This document shows, one piece after another, positions 22,779 to 33,594 of a DNA stretch of 64,000 nucleotides. The notes beneath the pieces were generated by a model. It was not told where the DNA came from, did not search any database, and saw only the letters and a program-made list of their open reading frames with translations. The stretch spans positions 22,475,349 through 22,539,348 of the forward strand of contig OX336339.1 in NCBI GenBank assembly GCA_946902875.1, read 5' to 3'. The position numbers were made by a program, and so were the translations under genes. The number at the start of each line of letters is the position of its first letter. Position 1 is the stretch's first letter. The stretch is from Nematopogon swammerdamellus. Taxonomy: Eukaryota > Arthropoda > Insecta > Lepidoptera > Adelidae.

Positions 22779-23166
22779 GCGGCGGGTGGCCGAGTGGTTT
22801 GGGCATCGGCTTCTCATGCGAGAGGTCCGCGGTTCGAATACGGCCGGCGTGTACCAATGAGTTTTTTCTGACGAAAAAATTTACGTGCATACCTACCTAC
22901 ACCTGCTGCTTCACCGTTCGGAACCGGTGTAGGCCCCTTCCCTTGCCCCTTACTAGGTGGTAGGCTCAAATTGTAGCCGACTGGGTTGGTACCACCGTAT
23001 TGGATGATGGATGGCCGCATAGCAGCCTCGGTTGTATTCTCCTCTAGTCCAGTATAGCCAGCAATCCAGGTATGGCATCTACCTTCTCGAAGGTGATATT
23101 GGCTGGTCGGAGCTTGCGCGTTGGCCCTTCCGACTCAGCCACCAATACCGGATTACATAAAAAAAA
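22779..23166 (+). mobile_element. SINE with tRNA-Leu/Ser-like head
   Basis: Head GGGTGGCCGAGTGGTTTGGG (A box) and GGTCCGCGGTTCGAATACG (B box) is tRNA-like. After ACCTACACCTGCTGCTTCAC and CGGAACCGGTGTAGGCC it joins the central domain ACTAGGTGGTAGGCTCAAAT and GGTTGGTACCACCGTATTGG, then its own 3' part (GGTGATATTGGCTGGTCGG) and ACCGGATTACATAAAAAAAA. Confidence 0.88.
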
Positions 23167-25112
23167 GAGTATTTCACTATATCGGCGGAGGAGACTGTTG
23201 GAGGAGAGCGGAAGAGAAGCCCCGAGCGGCAGCAAGTTGGAAGCTCGACTCGGCGGCTCGCCTTCATCCCGATACTCGTTTGCAGCTTAAATGTTCGCCG
23301 GCGCGTAATGTGTTTATACCCTTTTCACCGGTGACGCCGAGCTGCCGCGCGCACCTCGATCCAACTTCCGACAGAGACAACCCGCCGCGCTCCCTCTCCC
23401 GCGCCGCTCCAAAGTTAATTATTGGAATAAAGAAGAAGCTGGCGGAACGGCTTTTTGAAATGAAACTTACGACAAAAGGGAACAAACTTCGGCCGTCCCC
23501 CCTCCCCCCCGCCCGCCTCTCCGCGCCCTCGGGATAAACGGGAAAGGGATATTACATCAATCTAAAATCGATCCACTTTATATTTTGTAATTGGACGGCT
23601 TCTTCGGTGGCAACTTGAGGCTGAGTGAGGGAGGGATCCGATTTTGTTTAACGTTGCGGCAACGGCGCCGCAGGGGCGGAGGGGCGGAGGGGCGAAGGGC
23701 GGGGGCGGCGGAGGACCCCTCATTAATTTTATGGAGGTTCCGATCAATCATCCGCGTTCATTAGAACGACGAGCGAGTGGTCAATATTGGAGCGTTCCGT
23801 GTGATTGATTAATAATGGCGCGTGTAATTATTACCACACGCCTTGCACTACTGGAGGCACCGTTACGTAGAGCCTTCGCTCATACTGCGCAGCCGCAGCC
23901 GAAAGCAAGAAAATGTATTGTAGGTATTTGGGTTTATTTTATTTTTATTTTATTATATAAACTGACACGGTTGGCTACATCACCTACAACATCCGTGATG
24001 TCAGGCCATAACACCTTGGTGAACTAGGTGCCATGTCAGTGCTTTCCTTCGGTCGTGCCGGCTACACTGAACTGGACGGAAAACACGAACTATTTAAACA
24101 GCCGTATCAACCGACCTTTCATTCAGTGCGGTGGTACCAAGCCGGGCGGGTTAAACCCTACGACCTAGTATGGTAAGAAGGGAACCTACAGTTTTACGTG
24201 GAATCCGAACCACTGTCAGCCTACAACGGTCGAGCGGTTACCCATCCATCCACTGACCGCGCCCAGGTGTGCTTATGATCCGACCGACAGTCGGCCGACC
24301 GCACTACTGAGCTACCGAGGCTGACAAGCTTGTTTAACAGATACGTCCAACAAAACACAAAATACAAGAGGAAGCGATGATAATGGATCACATGTTTACC
24401 AGCAGGAGTTACAATTTGTCACTCACACGTTTCAATTGTGACCAAGGAAAAGATTTCAAACCTTTATTGTCTTAACAAACAAGAAAATTAAAATCTTTGG
24501 AACAAGTATGTACTTTCTAAGCGGTCGGTTTACGGAAGTAAAATGGAAAATAACAAATATGTATTCACCACCTCCCGAAAGACGATAAACCTTAATCCTG
24601 CTCCAAATAAGTACTCGATAGACTGAAAAGTTTTTTCCATCATTTTCTACTACAAAGATACAACAAAAATATAGACATTCCCAAATAGCGTCCAGCAAAT
24701 TACGTGTTTTGTAAACAAATACAAAAAGAGGAAAGAGAGCCGACTGATTTTGTACGCAAATATCGTAATGCCATGACGGATTGCATTGTTCACAATACGA
24801 CGCGCGTCGCGTCCGCAGTGAGTAGTTTCTGCCGAATAATCATTCACTGTCTATTGTTTATTTATTAAGATAAATCTGCTGGAATGTGAGTGAGCACCGT
24901 CGACTCATCTTCGTTACGAATGTGTGGACGTTTCGTAAGAGTCGTAGCAGACGGATTGTGTCGAGTACAATTTTTCGCGATGACTGAAGTGCATAGTAAT
25001 GCGTACTTTAGTATGTGTACATACATACAAACCGTATATTATGTACTTTCAGTATGTAAACATTGATATTTAAAATAGATAATGAGTTTCATTGGAAGAA
25101 TAAACATAACTT
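23167..25112. other. No gene seen apart from one SINE
   Basis: 23200-23720 is GC-rich with GGGGCGGAGGGGCGGAGG at 23675-23695. 24326-25112 is AT-rich intron-like sequence. Confidence 0.45.
23955..24325 (-). mobile_element. Full-length SINE, tRNA-like head with 5S-rRNA-like insert
   Basis: Same order as the copy at 16426. The head ends at 24303-24325 (ACTGAGCTACCGAGG on the plus strand). The 5S-like part has changed (CACTGACCGCGCCCAG), so this is an older copy. Confidence 0.85.
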
Positions 25113-25415
25113 TTTTTTTTTTATGGAAACTGACACGGTTGGCTAACATCACCTACAACATCCGTGATGTAAGCCCATAACACCGGGTGAACTTGGTGCC
25201 ACGTCAGTGCTTCCCTTCGTTCGTGCCGGCTACACTGAACTGGACGGAAAACACGAACTATTTACATAGCCGTTTCGACCGACCTTTCATTCAGTGCGGT
25301 GGTACCAACCCGGGCGGGCTAAACCCTACCACCTAGTGATATAAGAAGGGAGTCATATCCCTTAGTCGCCTTTTACGACATACACGGGGAGAGATGCAGT
25401 GGGGTTATTCTTTTT
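25113..25415 (-). mobile_element. SINE with shared central domain and 'TACCGTGTGGGG'-type head, interrupted by a LINE
   Basis: On the minus strand the order is head (GTGTCGTAAAAGG-like core at 25360-25385), central domain (GGTTGGTACCACCGCACTG near 25300) and tail (TGTCAGTTTCCATAAAAAAA at 25115-25140). The head is cut between 25415 and 28701 by the LINE; its last 23 bases (GTACCGGCCCCACACGGTAC end) resume at 28701-28723. Intact relatives at 48503 and 55903 show the uninterrupted order. Confidence 0.85.
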
Positions 25416-25646
25416 GAGGGAATTTCAGATTTTATTATGGACAAGACCGGTGAAAACGTCAAATTATTTAAGATTAATACGCACGAAGACAACGGTTTCG
25501 ACGCTTACCGCATCCTCGTGCCCTCCAGTAAACTTGACGTGTTTATGAATGACGACCTATGGCCGGGGGACATCGTCTTTAGGCGTTATTTTGACGTGAG
25601 GAGTCACAGTAGTAGGTCGCGTTCGGTCGCGACCCAGCGGCGATAA
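25416..25646 (+). CDS. LINE ORF1, C-terminal remnant
   Basis: Open from the truncation point to a TAA at 25644-25646; the first ATG is at 25437. The segment LFKINTHEDNG, then AYRILVPSSKLDVFMNDDLW and PGDIVFRRYF matches the C-terminal pattern of CR1/Jockey-group ORF1 proteins (F-K-I/V ... P ... W-P-x-G/D-I/V-V-F/V-R-x-F/Y). ORF1 proteins bind RNA and act as nucleic acid chaperones. Only the end of the protein is left; the N-terminal part was lost by 5' truncation. A second copy of this domain type is at 55026-55406. Confidence 0.75.
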   Translation, partial: EGISDFIMDKTGENVKLFKINTHEDNGFDAYRILVPSSKLDVFMNDDLWPGDIVFRRYFDVRSHSSRSRSVATQRR

Positions 25647-25690
25647 CAGAAGGCTCCAAGGTTATACCTACTACACCAGGCGCAGTAACA

Positions 25691-28591
25691 ATGACCTCAT
25701 TTAACTGCAAATCTGTCAAGCGATCTATAGAACAGATAAGACAGTTATGTAAATCCTGCGACATCGTATGCCTTCAGGAAACATGGCTGTTTCCCTTCGA
25801 GCTCGCAGCTCTCGACCAGATAGACCCGGAGTTCGGCAGCGTGGGCACGTCTGCGATCGACACGACTGCAGGTCCGGTGCGTGGGCGTCCCTACGGAGGC
25901 GTCGCGGTCTTGTGGCGAAAATCATTATTTAGTGAAGTGAGCCGTATCGAGTGTGACAACCCGCGGATCGCTGCGGTGCAAGTGTGTATCGGCGATCGCG
26001 CCGCGATCATTATGAGTGTGTATATGCCTACAAATAGTGCAGAGAATTTGCCTGATTTTTCGACATGTTTGGGAAATGTAAGTGCCGTTATTAATGGCGG
26101 AGATGTGGAATGCGTGTACGCCCTCGGGGACTACAATGCACATCCAGGTACGTTATTTAGCAATGACCTAACTAACTTTTGTGAAGAGAATAATTTGAGA
26201 TGTGCTGACCTGGATGTGCTGGGAGTTAACTCGGAAACATTTACCTATGTCAGCGACTCGCACGGGAGCCGCAGGTGGTTAGATCACTGCGTCGTCACCC
26301 ATTCAGCCTCTCGGACTATTATTTCTGTGCAAGTTTTAAACGATGTCTTTTGGAGTGATCACTTCCCACTTGTGATTAGGTGCGATTCGAATGGCATAAT
26401 TCCAAAACTGTACAACACCTCGAACAATACGCATAATGTAAAATATATTTGGGGTAACAGAGAGCCAGAACAAATAAACAGATATGCACAAATTTGTGAG
26501 GATGTCTTTCAGAATATGTTGTTAAGTGATGATTGCGACTGTGATAATTTTGAATGTATTATTAAATGTTTAAATGAAAAGATGAATAATTTTGAAAACT
26601 ACAATATGTACCAGTTAGAAAATTGTTTCTGCAGTATTAAGGTAATCTGTGATAATGGAAAATTTTACAAGATTTTAAACAATTCAACTTTAGATGAAAT
26701 TTCATACAAGCGTTTTATTGATTTATTATATTTTAACATTGTACAAACACTGCAGTTCGCCTCTGAGCAAACATTCCGCCCCACGCGCGCGCGCAATGTA
26801 GTGGTAGGGTGGAATTACCATGTCAAGAGTGCTTATGATAACGCAAAGTCAGCATTTCGAGAATGGATGTCACGCGGCAAACCGCAATCTGGGCCTTTTT
26901 TAGACGAAATGCGTTCGGCACGTAAACAATTTAAAAGTAAACTCAAATGGGCCCAGAATAATCAAGAACTGATTAGGTTGAATATTCTGGCCCGCCACAG
27001 ACGTGAAAAGAATTTTTCCAAGTTCTGGAAAGCGACGAACAAACTTAAGCACGCATCTAGTCTACCTCTGTCTGTTGAAGGAATTCAAGATAAGAAACAG
27101 ATTGCGGATCTGTTTGTTCGTCGCTTTCGAGTTGACAGTAACATTGATGAAGACGCATCCAGCCTCAGCGATGACGACTGTCGTGATCGGGAGAGGATTA
27201 AATTTACACCAAACGAGATTTTTGAGACAATAAAGAAAATGAAAAGAGGTAAATCGCCCGGTCACGACAGTTTAAGCGTTGAACACGTTCTGTACGCGGG
27301 CCAGAGTATTCACAACGTTCTATCACTATTCTATAACCTATGTGTTAAATACAATTACCTGCCGTGTGACATCATGCGTACTGTGGTGGTACCAATAGTT
27401 AAAAACAAAACCGGGGATATCTCGTCGAGCGCTAATTATAGGCCGATATCCCTGGCCACCATATTAGCCAAGGTGTTCGAGCGTCTCGTTCAGCCGAGGA
27501 TACTATCTCACTTGAAGCTGGACGATGCACAGTTTGGCTTCAGACCGGGATTATCGACTGACTCTGCGATTTTCTCGCTTAAACGCACGGTTAGTCGGTA
27601 TACTCGGAACGAAACATCTGTGTATGCGTGTTTCCTCGACCTGAGTAAGGCGTTCGACACGGTTTGCTATGGAAAATTATGGCGGAAGCTTCATGGGGCC
27701 GGGGTGCCGGGTGAGGTCACCCAGCTCCTCAAATACTGGTACACCAATCAAGATAACTGCGTACGTTGGGGGGGCGAGTTATCGGATCCCTACAGGTTGT
27801 GTTGTGGTGTGAGACAGGGCGGGTTGACCTCTCCCGACCTGTTCAACCTGTATGTTAATGACCTGATCGTTGAACTCAGCAACACCGACGTCGGACTCAA
27901 GCTGGGTTCAAGATATGTTAATAACCTGAGCTACGCTGACGACATGGTGTTGCTGAGTCCATCGATCAAAGGACTTCGAAGACTCTTAACAGTGTGCGAG
28001 AGATACGCGGCGGAACATGGGCTCGCGTACAACGTCAAAAAGACTGAAATGATGGTATTCAAACACCGTGCTGGGCCGAACCATGTTCCGCCAGTATATC
28101 TAAATGGCTCAGTCATAAAACGGGTTGAACAGTTTAAGTACCTTGGTCACGTGCTGACTTCCGACCTGAAAGATGATGCTGATATTGAGAGGCAGCGGAG
28201 GGCATTATCCGTGGTTGGCAATATGGTGGCTAGGAGGTTTGGCAAATGCCCTGAGGAGGTGAAAATTACCCTATTCAGGGCATATTGCCAAACTTTCTAC
28301 ACGTGCCAACTGTGGACGACGTACACAAAAGGGGCGTATAATGGTGTAAGAGTCCAGTACAACAACATCTTCAGGCAGCTCATGCAGTTGCCCAGACACT
28401 GCAGTGCATCGGGCATGTTTGCAGATGCAAGAGTGCAGGACTTTTACGCCATTATGCGCTCCAGGGTATCCGGATTCCGACAGAGACTCGTGATGAGCTC
28501 GAACGAGATTCTCGCAGGGCTTTCACAAAGCCTGTGCGGCGGAATGTTTGCCCACTGGGAAAAAATTATGACTACACCCAACGGGGTATGA
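25691..28591 (+). CDS. LINE ORF2: AP-like endonuclease and reverse transcriptase, intact
   Basis: 966 codons, no interruption. N-terminal exonuclease-endonuclease-phosphatase fold: Asn5 (SFNCKS), Glu30 in LQETW, GDYNAH with Asp147/Asn149, and the SDHFP motif with Asp223/His224. These are the residues that nick target DNA. Reverse transcriptase: GKSPGHDSL finger motif, NYRPISL, FGFRPGLSTD, catalytic Asp650 in FLDLSKAFDT and Asp750/Asp751 in SYADDM, then the NVKKTE and YLGH motifs. The C-terminus lacks an obvious RNase H or CCHC finger. The gene lies 44 bp after ORF1. The clade (CR1, Daphne or Jockey group) is inferred from the RT motifs. The frame is open somewhat upstream, so the true start codon is uncertain. 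All visible catalytic residues are kept, so the enzyme may be functional if transcribed. Confidence 0.93.
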   Translation: MTSFNCKSVKRSIEQIRQLCKSCDIVCLQETWLFPFELAALDQIDPEFGSVGTSAIDTTAGPVRGRPYGGVAVLWRKSLFSEVSRIECDNPRIAAVQVCIGDRAAIIMSVYMPTNSAENLPDFSTCLGNVSAVINGGDVECVYALGDYNAHPGTLFSNDLTNFCEENNLRCADLDVLGVNSETFTYVSDSHGSRRWLDHCVVTHSASRTIISVQVLNDVFWSDHFPLVIRCDSNGIIPKLYNTSNNTHNVKYIWGNREPEQINRYAQICEDVFQNMLLSDDCDCDNFECIIKCLNEKMNNFENYNMYQLENCFCSIKVICDNGKFYKILNNSTLDEISYKRFIDLLYFNIVQTLQFASEQTFRPTRARNVVVGWNYHVKSAYDNAKSAFREWMSRGKPQSGPFLDEMRSARKQFKSKLKWAQNNQELIRLNILARHRREKNFSKFWKATNKLKHASSLPLSVEGIQDKKQIADLFVRRFRVDSNIDEDASSLSDDDCRDRERIKFTPNEIFETIKKMKRGKSPGHDSLSVEHVLYAGQSIHNVLSLFYNLCVKYNYLPCDIMRTVVVPIVKNKTGDISSSANYRPISLATILAKVFERLVQPRILSHLKLDDAQFGFRPGLSTDSAIFSLKRTVSRYTRNETSVYACFLDLSKAFDTVCYGKLWRKLHGAGVPGEVTQLLKYWYTNQDNCVRWGGELSDPYRLCCGVRQGGLTSPDLFNLYVNDLIVELSNTDVGLKLGSRYVNNLSYADDMVLLSPSIKGLRRLLTVCERYAAEHGLAYNVKKTEMMVFKHRAGPNHVPPVYLNGSVIKRVEQFKYLGHVLTSDLKDDADIERQRRALSVVGNMVARRFGKCPEEVKITLFRAYCQTFYTCQLWTTYTKGAYNGVRVQYNNIFRQLMQLPRHCSASGMFADARVQDFYAIMRSRVSGFRQRLVMSSNEILAGLSQSLCGGMFAHWEKIMTTPNGV

Positions 28592-28700
28592 AATGTTTGC
28601 TGTTATTTTTTAATTTTTTATTGTGTGTTGTGTATGTATTGTGAAGTGTGGGTTTTTTTGCCTGAATAAAGAATTTTATTATTATTATTTATTATTATTT

Positions 28701-28723
28701 AAGGTACCGGCCCCACACGGTAC
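28701..28723 (-). repeat. Displaced end of the SINE head interrupted by the LINE
   Basis: AAGGTACCGGCCCCACACGG then TAC; continues the SINE broken at 25415. Confidence 0.8.
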
Positions 28724-28927
28724 ATACATAACTAGGTATTTGTTTAAATTTTTGATGGAAAAACAGCAGAGAGACTAAATTCAAAGAGTATGTATTTTTA
28801 CTGGACCACTTGAAATTGCGCCCTTTTTGTCATAGATCTATTATATTTTTTTTTTAATACGAGGCACGACTTGGGCACATCTCCGCCTCTTTATATTTAT
28901 TAAGATTAATTAAATAAAAGTGAGGCC

Positions 28928-29252
28928 GTACCGTACCGTGTGGGATCCAGTACTTGAAAAGAATAGCCCCACTGCATCTCTCTCCGTGCATGTCGTAAAA
29001 GGCGACTAAGGGATAAGGACAATATGCCGTGCTAAAAGGTGACAGGATAGCCACCTCTCACCTTAGCGCGGTCCTTCCACCGAGTCATGCAGCAGGTGCG
29101 TCTTCGTGCCGCACTTGCTGCTTGATTGTTGTATTTTCCTAATACTTTGCTAAACATTATGGTGGTCGGTGTTGTGCTGTGATTAGCTTTCAGTTCTTGG
29201 AGCACAACACCGATTACTCTGCTTACCCCTATTGTCGAGATACAGCGTGTGG
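28928..29252 (+). mobile_element. 'TACCGTGTGGGG' interspersed repeat, near complete
   Basis: TACCGTGTGGGATCCAGTAC, core ATGTCGTAAAAGGCGACTAA, then CACCTCTCACCTTAGCGCGG, GAGTCATGCAGCAGGTGCG and ATACAGCGTGTGGTG. It shares head and core with the SINE at 48503 but has another 3' part. Other copies: 42895-43215, 58071-58597, 59812-60144. Confidence 0.8.
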
Positions 29253-29324
29253 TGCTACCTAGTAAATCCAAGTTGACAACTAAGATGATAGTTAATAATG
29301 AACAAGAGTAAGGAATATACATAC

Positions 29325-29635
29325 ATACATACATAGCGTCACGCCTGTTTCCCGGTGGGGTAGGCAGAGACAACGGATCTCCACGTGCCACGATCCTGAC
29401 ACACCTCTGCCGCCTCTTCCACTCACATAATGTTCTTCATGCATGCTCGTCGGTTACGGGTACTACGCACTTGCCCCTTTTTGAGCACATGCCCGATCTG
29501 GTCCAGGTAAGTGCGTCTAGGGCGACCCTTCCCGACTCTTCCACTCACATTTGCTTCAAAAATTTCTTTCGTTAGTCTCCTATCATCCATTCTTCCAACA
29601 TGACCGAACCACCGAAGCATCCCTTTCTCAAGAGT
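29325..29635 (-). pseudogene. LINE ORF2 C-terminal remnant and 3' end
   Basis: On the minus strand the frame reads [15 protein letters not shown], then [20 protein letters not shown] and [15 protein letters not shown], the well-known C-terminal block of a widespread lepidopteran LINE. It ends with the element's 3' terminus (GTGGAGATCCGTTGTCTCTG at about 29365-29385) and a (TATG)n tail at 29322-29335. 5' truncation near 29635. Two short 3' ends of the same LINE lie at 46028-46140 and 48852-48930. Confidence 0.85.
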
Positions 29636-30123
29636 AAGGAACCTAGGTACAATATAGACAATAGTGATGTGTGATGCTGTAGGTAACGCATACATTTAGT
29701 GTTGTACATCAAGTTAGAAGTACACAAGGGATTGACGGCAGGAGGCGTTGTCGTCGCGTCGCGGCGGCGGCGGGCACATTGCGGAGTGCGGCCACACTCC
29801 GCCACAGACAACGCCGCCGCCAGCCGGACAGACGGAGACGGCACGCGGCTGAGAGCCCCATAATTGATTACACTGTTAATTGGAGCTAATTCGGCAGCAC
29901 GAGTGCTCCGCAGCGACCGGAGAGCGTCCGCCGGGCGCACCGTGCGATGCTAATGCCGGGCACCGCAAAGATCACGCCCCAGCGCAGCGTCTAAATTGTA
30001 TTCGACAAAGCGCAGCCACGACCGAACCTGCAGGATTCCGTTCGAGCCACCTCCGCCTAGTCACCTCGAGGTGACTGTGACGCACATGAGGACCGCACCA
30101 CTGTGCCAGTCCGGTGACGCTAT

Positions 30124-30656
30124 CAGGGTTGTTGCGAACATCAGCATCAGCATCCGCGGAACTTCAGCATCATTTTCAACATCAGCATCAGCATCCGCGG
30201 AACTTCAGCATCATTTTCAACATCAGCATCGCATCAGCATCCGCATTGATCGATGCTGATTATTAGTGCTGATGTTTGAGTCGTGACAAACCTCCTCGGA
30301 ACGGACTCGAAGCCGGAAAAGCAGCAAATACAGTTCCAAATAGTTCCAAAGTTCCATCCAATACAAATAATTTAATTGCTAAGATAATTACTAAACTGGT
30401 ACCGGTATCAGATTGATTCTTTTTTTTTAAATTAAATGTCACAAAATTATTAAAACACAATCTTTTATTTAAATACCAACCAAAACTTTGGATATAAATT
30501 CATTATATTCATACAGTTCAGTATTTTTACCTTTTTTTTTAAAGAAAATAATTAAAATCGGCATCATCATCAGCATCCGCTGATGTCAATGATAAAATAT
30601 CAGCATCAGAATCAGCTTCACCTGATGTGAAAAAATGTGCATCAGCAACAACCCTG
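30124..30656. mobile_element. hAT-like remnant with CATCAG-rich interior
   Basis: CAGGGTTGTTGC at the left and GCAACAACCCTG at the right. The flanking 8 bp (GACGCTAT / GACCTACA) match poorly, so it is old or the ends are misjudged. CATCAG motifs lie near both ends. Confidence 0.5.
30138..30247. repeat. 41-bp tandem repeat, 2.5 units
   Basis: ACATCAGCATCAGCATCCGC, GGAACTTCAGCATCATTTTC and A repeat at 30138 and 30179, with a partial third. Lies inside the hAT-like remnant. Confidence 0.85.
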
Positions 30657-32423
30657 GACCTACACATACGCACTGCACTCGTACTAGTAAGTATGTAGGA
30701 AGGAGAACAATCTAAATACTAAATGCACGTTTGCCCAACAAATTACTCCTGCCCACAAGATGATTGTTTGCGGTGCTCATTATGTGCCGAAAACATTTGA
30801 AACTCGGCCGGGTCCGCGCCGCGCGCGCCTACATAAAGTACTTGTCGTGTGAACATTTTGCCAAGCTAAAAATATGATGTCCACTCGAGCGACGCGACGC
30901 GCCCCGCGCCGCCGCGCCGCCGCCCCTCGGGCCGAGTTGAGAGTTTGCAACTTTTTAGCTCGCCTCGTTATTAACTCTCATCATTTCCATTTTGTTGGAG
31001 CAATTTTCATTAAGCCGTCATTAAGTAGTCGAGTAAAGTTTCGGAGCATGCCTCTTATCCCATCGCGTGGAGTCCCCTGTCCCGTTTGATTAATTTACGC
31101 GGCTGCCTGCGCACCCGTCCGCCGCTCCGCCGCCTCCGCCCCGCCCCGCCGCGCCCCGCCCCGCCCGGGCCCGGCTGCGGCCCACCTTGCCTTCTCCTCT
31201 CCTCTACGCGGTCGTCGTCTCCCGGGGACACCGCTTAAGGGGAGTATTTTGGACGCAGCCGCGGGGCGCTTTCGTGCTCAGTGAACATATTAAAGTTGTC
31301 ATCCTCGGCCGCAGCAGAGTGGTGGGCGGCTCGGCCCGAGCGGCCGCACACCGCACGTTTTATTTCGATTGATCCGCAATGTATCCAGTGTACGTGCGGA
31401 CAGATTTATTGGAATACATTAATGTTTGCATTAACGTATCCCGTTAGAGCATATTTGTGGTTTTACTGGGCTGAGTTTTCGTGGCCTTCAATACCAGTGC
31501 GGGTGTCTAAACTCTAAAAAACAAAGATAGAAACAAAGCCACAAATATACGGAGTCAAGCTAAATAAAACCGTTTAAAAAATAGCTCGTATTTTTAAACC
31601 GATACTTATTTGTACCGATTTAGATTTCATGTTGATTTCACTTCAACAAAAGTATGAGGTAGCAAAGCAAGTAAAAACATTGCGATTCAATTAATTCTAA
31701 GAGCTCACTCGCTGTGTCTTCGAGGACGTTTAAAACAATACGAGGGACGGCTTAAGCCCGAATTCGATACCGCGCGCGTCGGATATGATCAACGGGCGAC
31801 TCTCGGGAGTCCGGAGCGGAGGCAGAAGACAAGTCAAACAATGGGCGGCGCTTTCAGATGGATCGTTGGAGCAGACTACGCCGGCACAGCTTTGTCTTCC
31901 GCTGGCAGCGGCGTGTGGGTTACAAGCGCGACGCTGTTGAGGTGAGTCAATACAGGCGAGGCGAGCGCCTCCGTCGCGGTCGTCGCACTAATTGGATCGG
32001 TCTCTGCGTCAGGCTCTCACCAGACGCCGCCTCTAGATAGTGTCATGGCTGCCACGTGTGGACGTATTCGGTGCGCGAGGCACTCGGTGGAAACACGCCT
32101 GTTATTGTGAACTCATCGGTCCGCACCGGGACACCAAGATGACACGCTTGAGGGGAGCGCGGCGCCGAGTTACAACCCGTGCTCGTATGCCGAGCTGCGA
32201 GCTCGTTAAAATAAAATGGATACCGCTGCGCTGCGGAGACGCTAGCGGCGTTAAACGTCGTCAAAGTATCATAGAGCGGGGAACTGCGAGATTCATAAAC
32301 TTTACCGTATGCTTTTATAAGGTACACATAAAACATGTACGTTTTATTTTTAAGATGCAGTAATAGTAACAGTGGAGTGGAGTATTTCGCCGGGTTAGTC
32401 GGTGTACATAGTAAGATAGTTGA
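30657..32423. other. No gene seen; CpG-rich stretch
   Basis: CpG-dense at 30810-30940 and 31100-31360 (CCGCCCCGCC runs). Frames such as 31858-32040 and 32043-32588 lack conserved motifs. Confidence 0.45.
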
Positions 32424-32480
32424 AAAACCGGCCAAGTGCGAGTCGAACTCGCGCACCGAGGGTTTCGTATAATCGCGTAA
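32424..32480 (+). repeat. 'CGGCCAAGTGCGAG' repeat head fragment
   Basis: AACCGGCCAAGTGCGAGTCG and CGCACCGAGGGTTTCGTATA; the rest is missing or diverged. Confidence 0.75.
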
Positions 32481-32579
32481 CTGGTCGGTTTTTATTATTT
32501 GAGGCCTTACTTTAGAGTTTTCACTATAATCACGCCAGGTTTGACGCATAATATGTGTATAACCGTTTTTACGATAGAG

Positions 32580-33130
32580 CAAAAACAAACAAAAAAAAAG
32601 TTCAAGGGCGAATCGAACTCGCGTGGAGAGGGTTTCGTACCATTCCGTTTTCCGTGAGAACTTTAAGATTTATTTTTTCGTTTAGATTATCCTGTAAAAT
32701 ATAAGAGAGGTCCTATTTTCGTTTTTTTTTCAAATTTTTAGACTCCTTAGTTGCGGAGATAAAGGGAGGGGGGGGGGGGGGGGGGGATGCACGATTTTCG
32801 TATATTTTCTTTAATATATTTTAAACTATGCATTTTAAAATTGTATTCCTAATAAAGAGCCCTTTTTATTGACATGTCACATAATGCACTTGAAAAAAAT
32901 ACTTTCTAATTTGTCCCCCAAAATTGACCCCCAAAATCTAAATTCGTTCATTTACGCTTTAAGTCCGTGATTAGGTCATCAAACCCTATATATGTATATG
33001 TAGGTACCGAATTTCAACTTTGTTGATCCAATAGATTCGGAGAAAATAGCCTGTGACAGACGGACAGACAGACACAATAGTCATCCTATAAGGGTTCCGT
33101 TTTTTCCTCTTTTGACGTACGGAACCCAAA
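32580..33130 (+). repeat. 'CGGCCAAGTGCGAG...TACGGAACCC' repeat, diverged long copy with a G-run
   Basis: Head AGTTCAAGGGCGAATCGAAC, a run of 18 G at 32769-32786, then AAGTCCGTGATTAGGTCATC and CCTATAAGGGTTCCGTTTTT to GACGTACGGAACCC. Confidence 0.75.
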
Positions 33131-33413
33131 AACATAATAATATATTCACTATGGATGGGTCGATGTCGTGTAAGCTGTGGAGGGATGTGTAGGTAGATTG
33201 AAGTTCAGTGAATATATATTGTTTATTGCAGTTTATACAGAGGCACGGTAAAGTGAGCACAGGGTGTGAGCGAGCGCGCACGTAGCGTGTATTAATCGAG
33301 TTATAGAAAATAGATTAACCGTGGGTGGACCGAGCGCTATTAACTTTACACTGTTCTCTCATCGCCGTCTCGTGGCAGGTGTCTACTTTCTGAGCAACAC
33401 GAGATTATTTCAT

Positions 33414-33585
33414 AGAGTTATCATTGAGAGACTAATTCCTAATAAATAAACCGAAGTTTCTACGGCCGTGTAACGTACGTCAATATTCACTGTTACATCT
33501 TAAGATTGTAGGCCATAAATAATAACGCCTGAGCTGTGACCAAAAAGTCACGCTAAGCGAAGCCGTGGGCAAAACAAGTACCTAT
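33414..33585. repeat. 'GCGAAGCC(G/A)CGGGCAAA' repeat
   Basis: Counterpart of 4370-4600: TTTCTACGGCCGTGTAACGT, CACTGTTACATCTTAAG, GAGCTGTGACCAAAAAGTCA and AGCGAAGCCGTGGGCAAAAC. Confidence 0.6.
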
Positions 33586-33594
33586 GGAATAATT

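Larger units (their letters stand above)
25416..28700 (+). mobile_element. 5'-truncated CR1/Jockey-type LINE with intact ORF2
   Basis: Non-LTR retrotransposon copy starting inside the last part of ORF1 and ending in an AT-rich (ATT)n tail after AATAAAG at about 28665. The left boundary follows 'GGTTATTCTTTTT' of the host SINE and the right boundary precedes 'AAGGTACCGGCCCC' of the same SINE, so the ends are set to within a few bases. No internal stop or frameshift in ORF2, which implies recent insertion. Being 5'-truncated it probably lacks its own promoter. Confidence 0.9.

Noticed and set aside
22779..22860. tRNA gene candidate (A and B boxes present)
   Set aside because: No complete cloverleaf or acceptor stem; it is the head of a SINE with body and A-tail. 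The same applies to 57234 and 21150.
29572..29940. 122-codon minus-strand frame
   Set aside because: Overlaps the LINE remnant in another frame and runs into unrelated CpG-rich sequence.
32769..32786. G-quadruplex or regulatory role for the poly-G run
   Set aside because: A plain homopolymer inside a degenerate repeat; nothing further supports a function.
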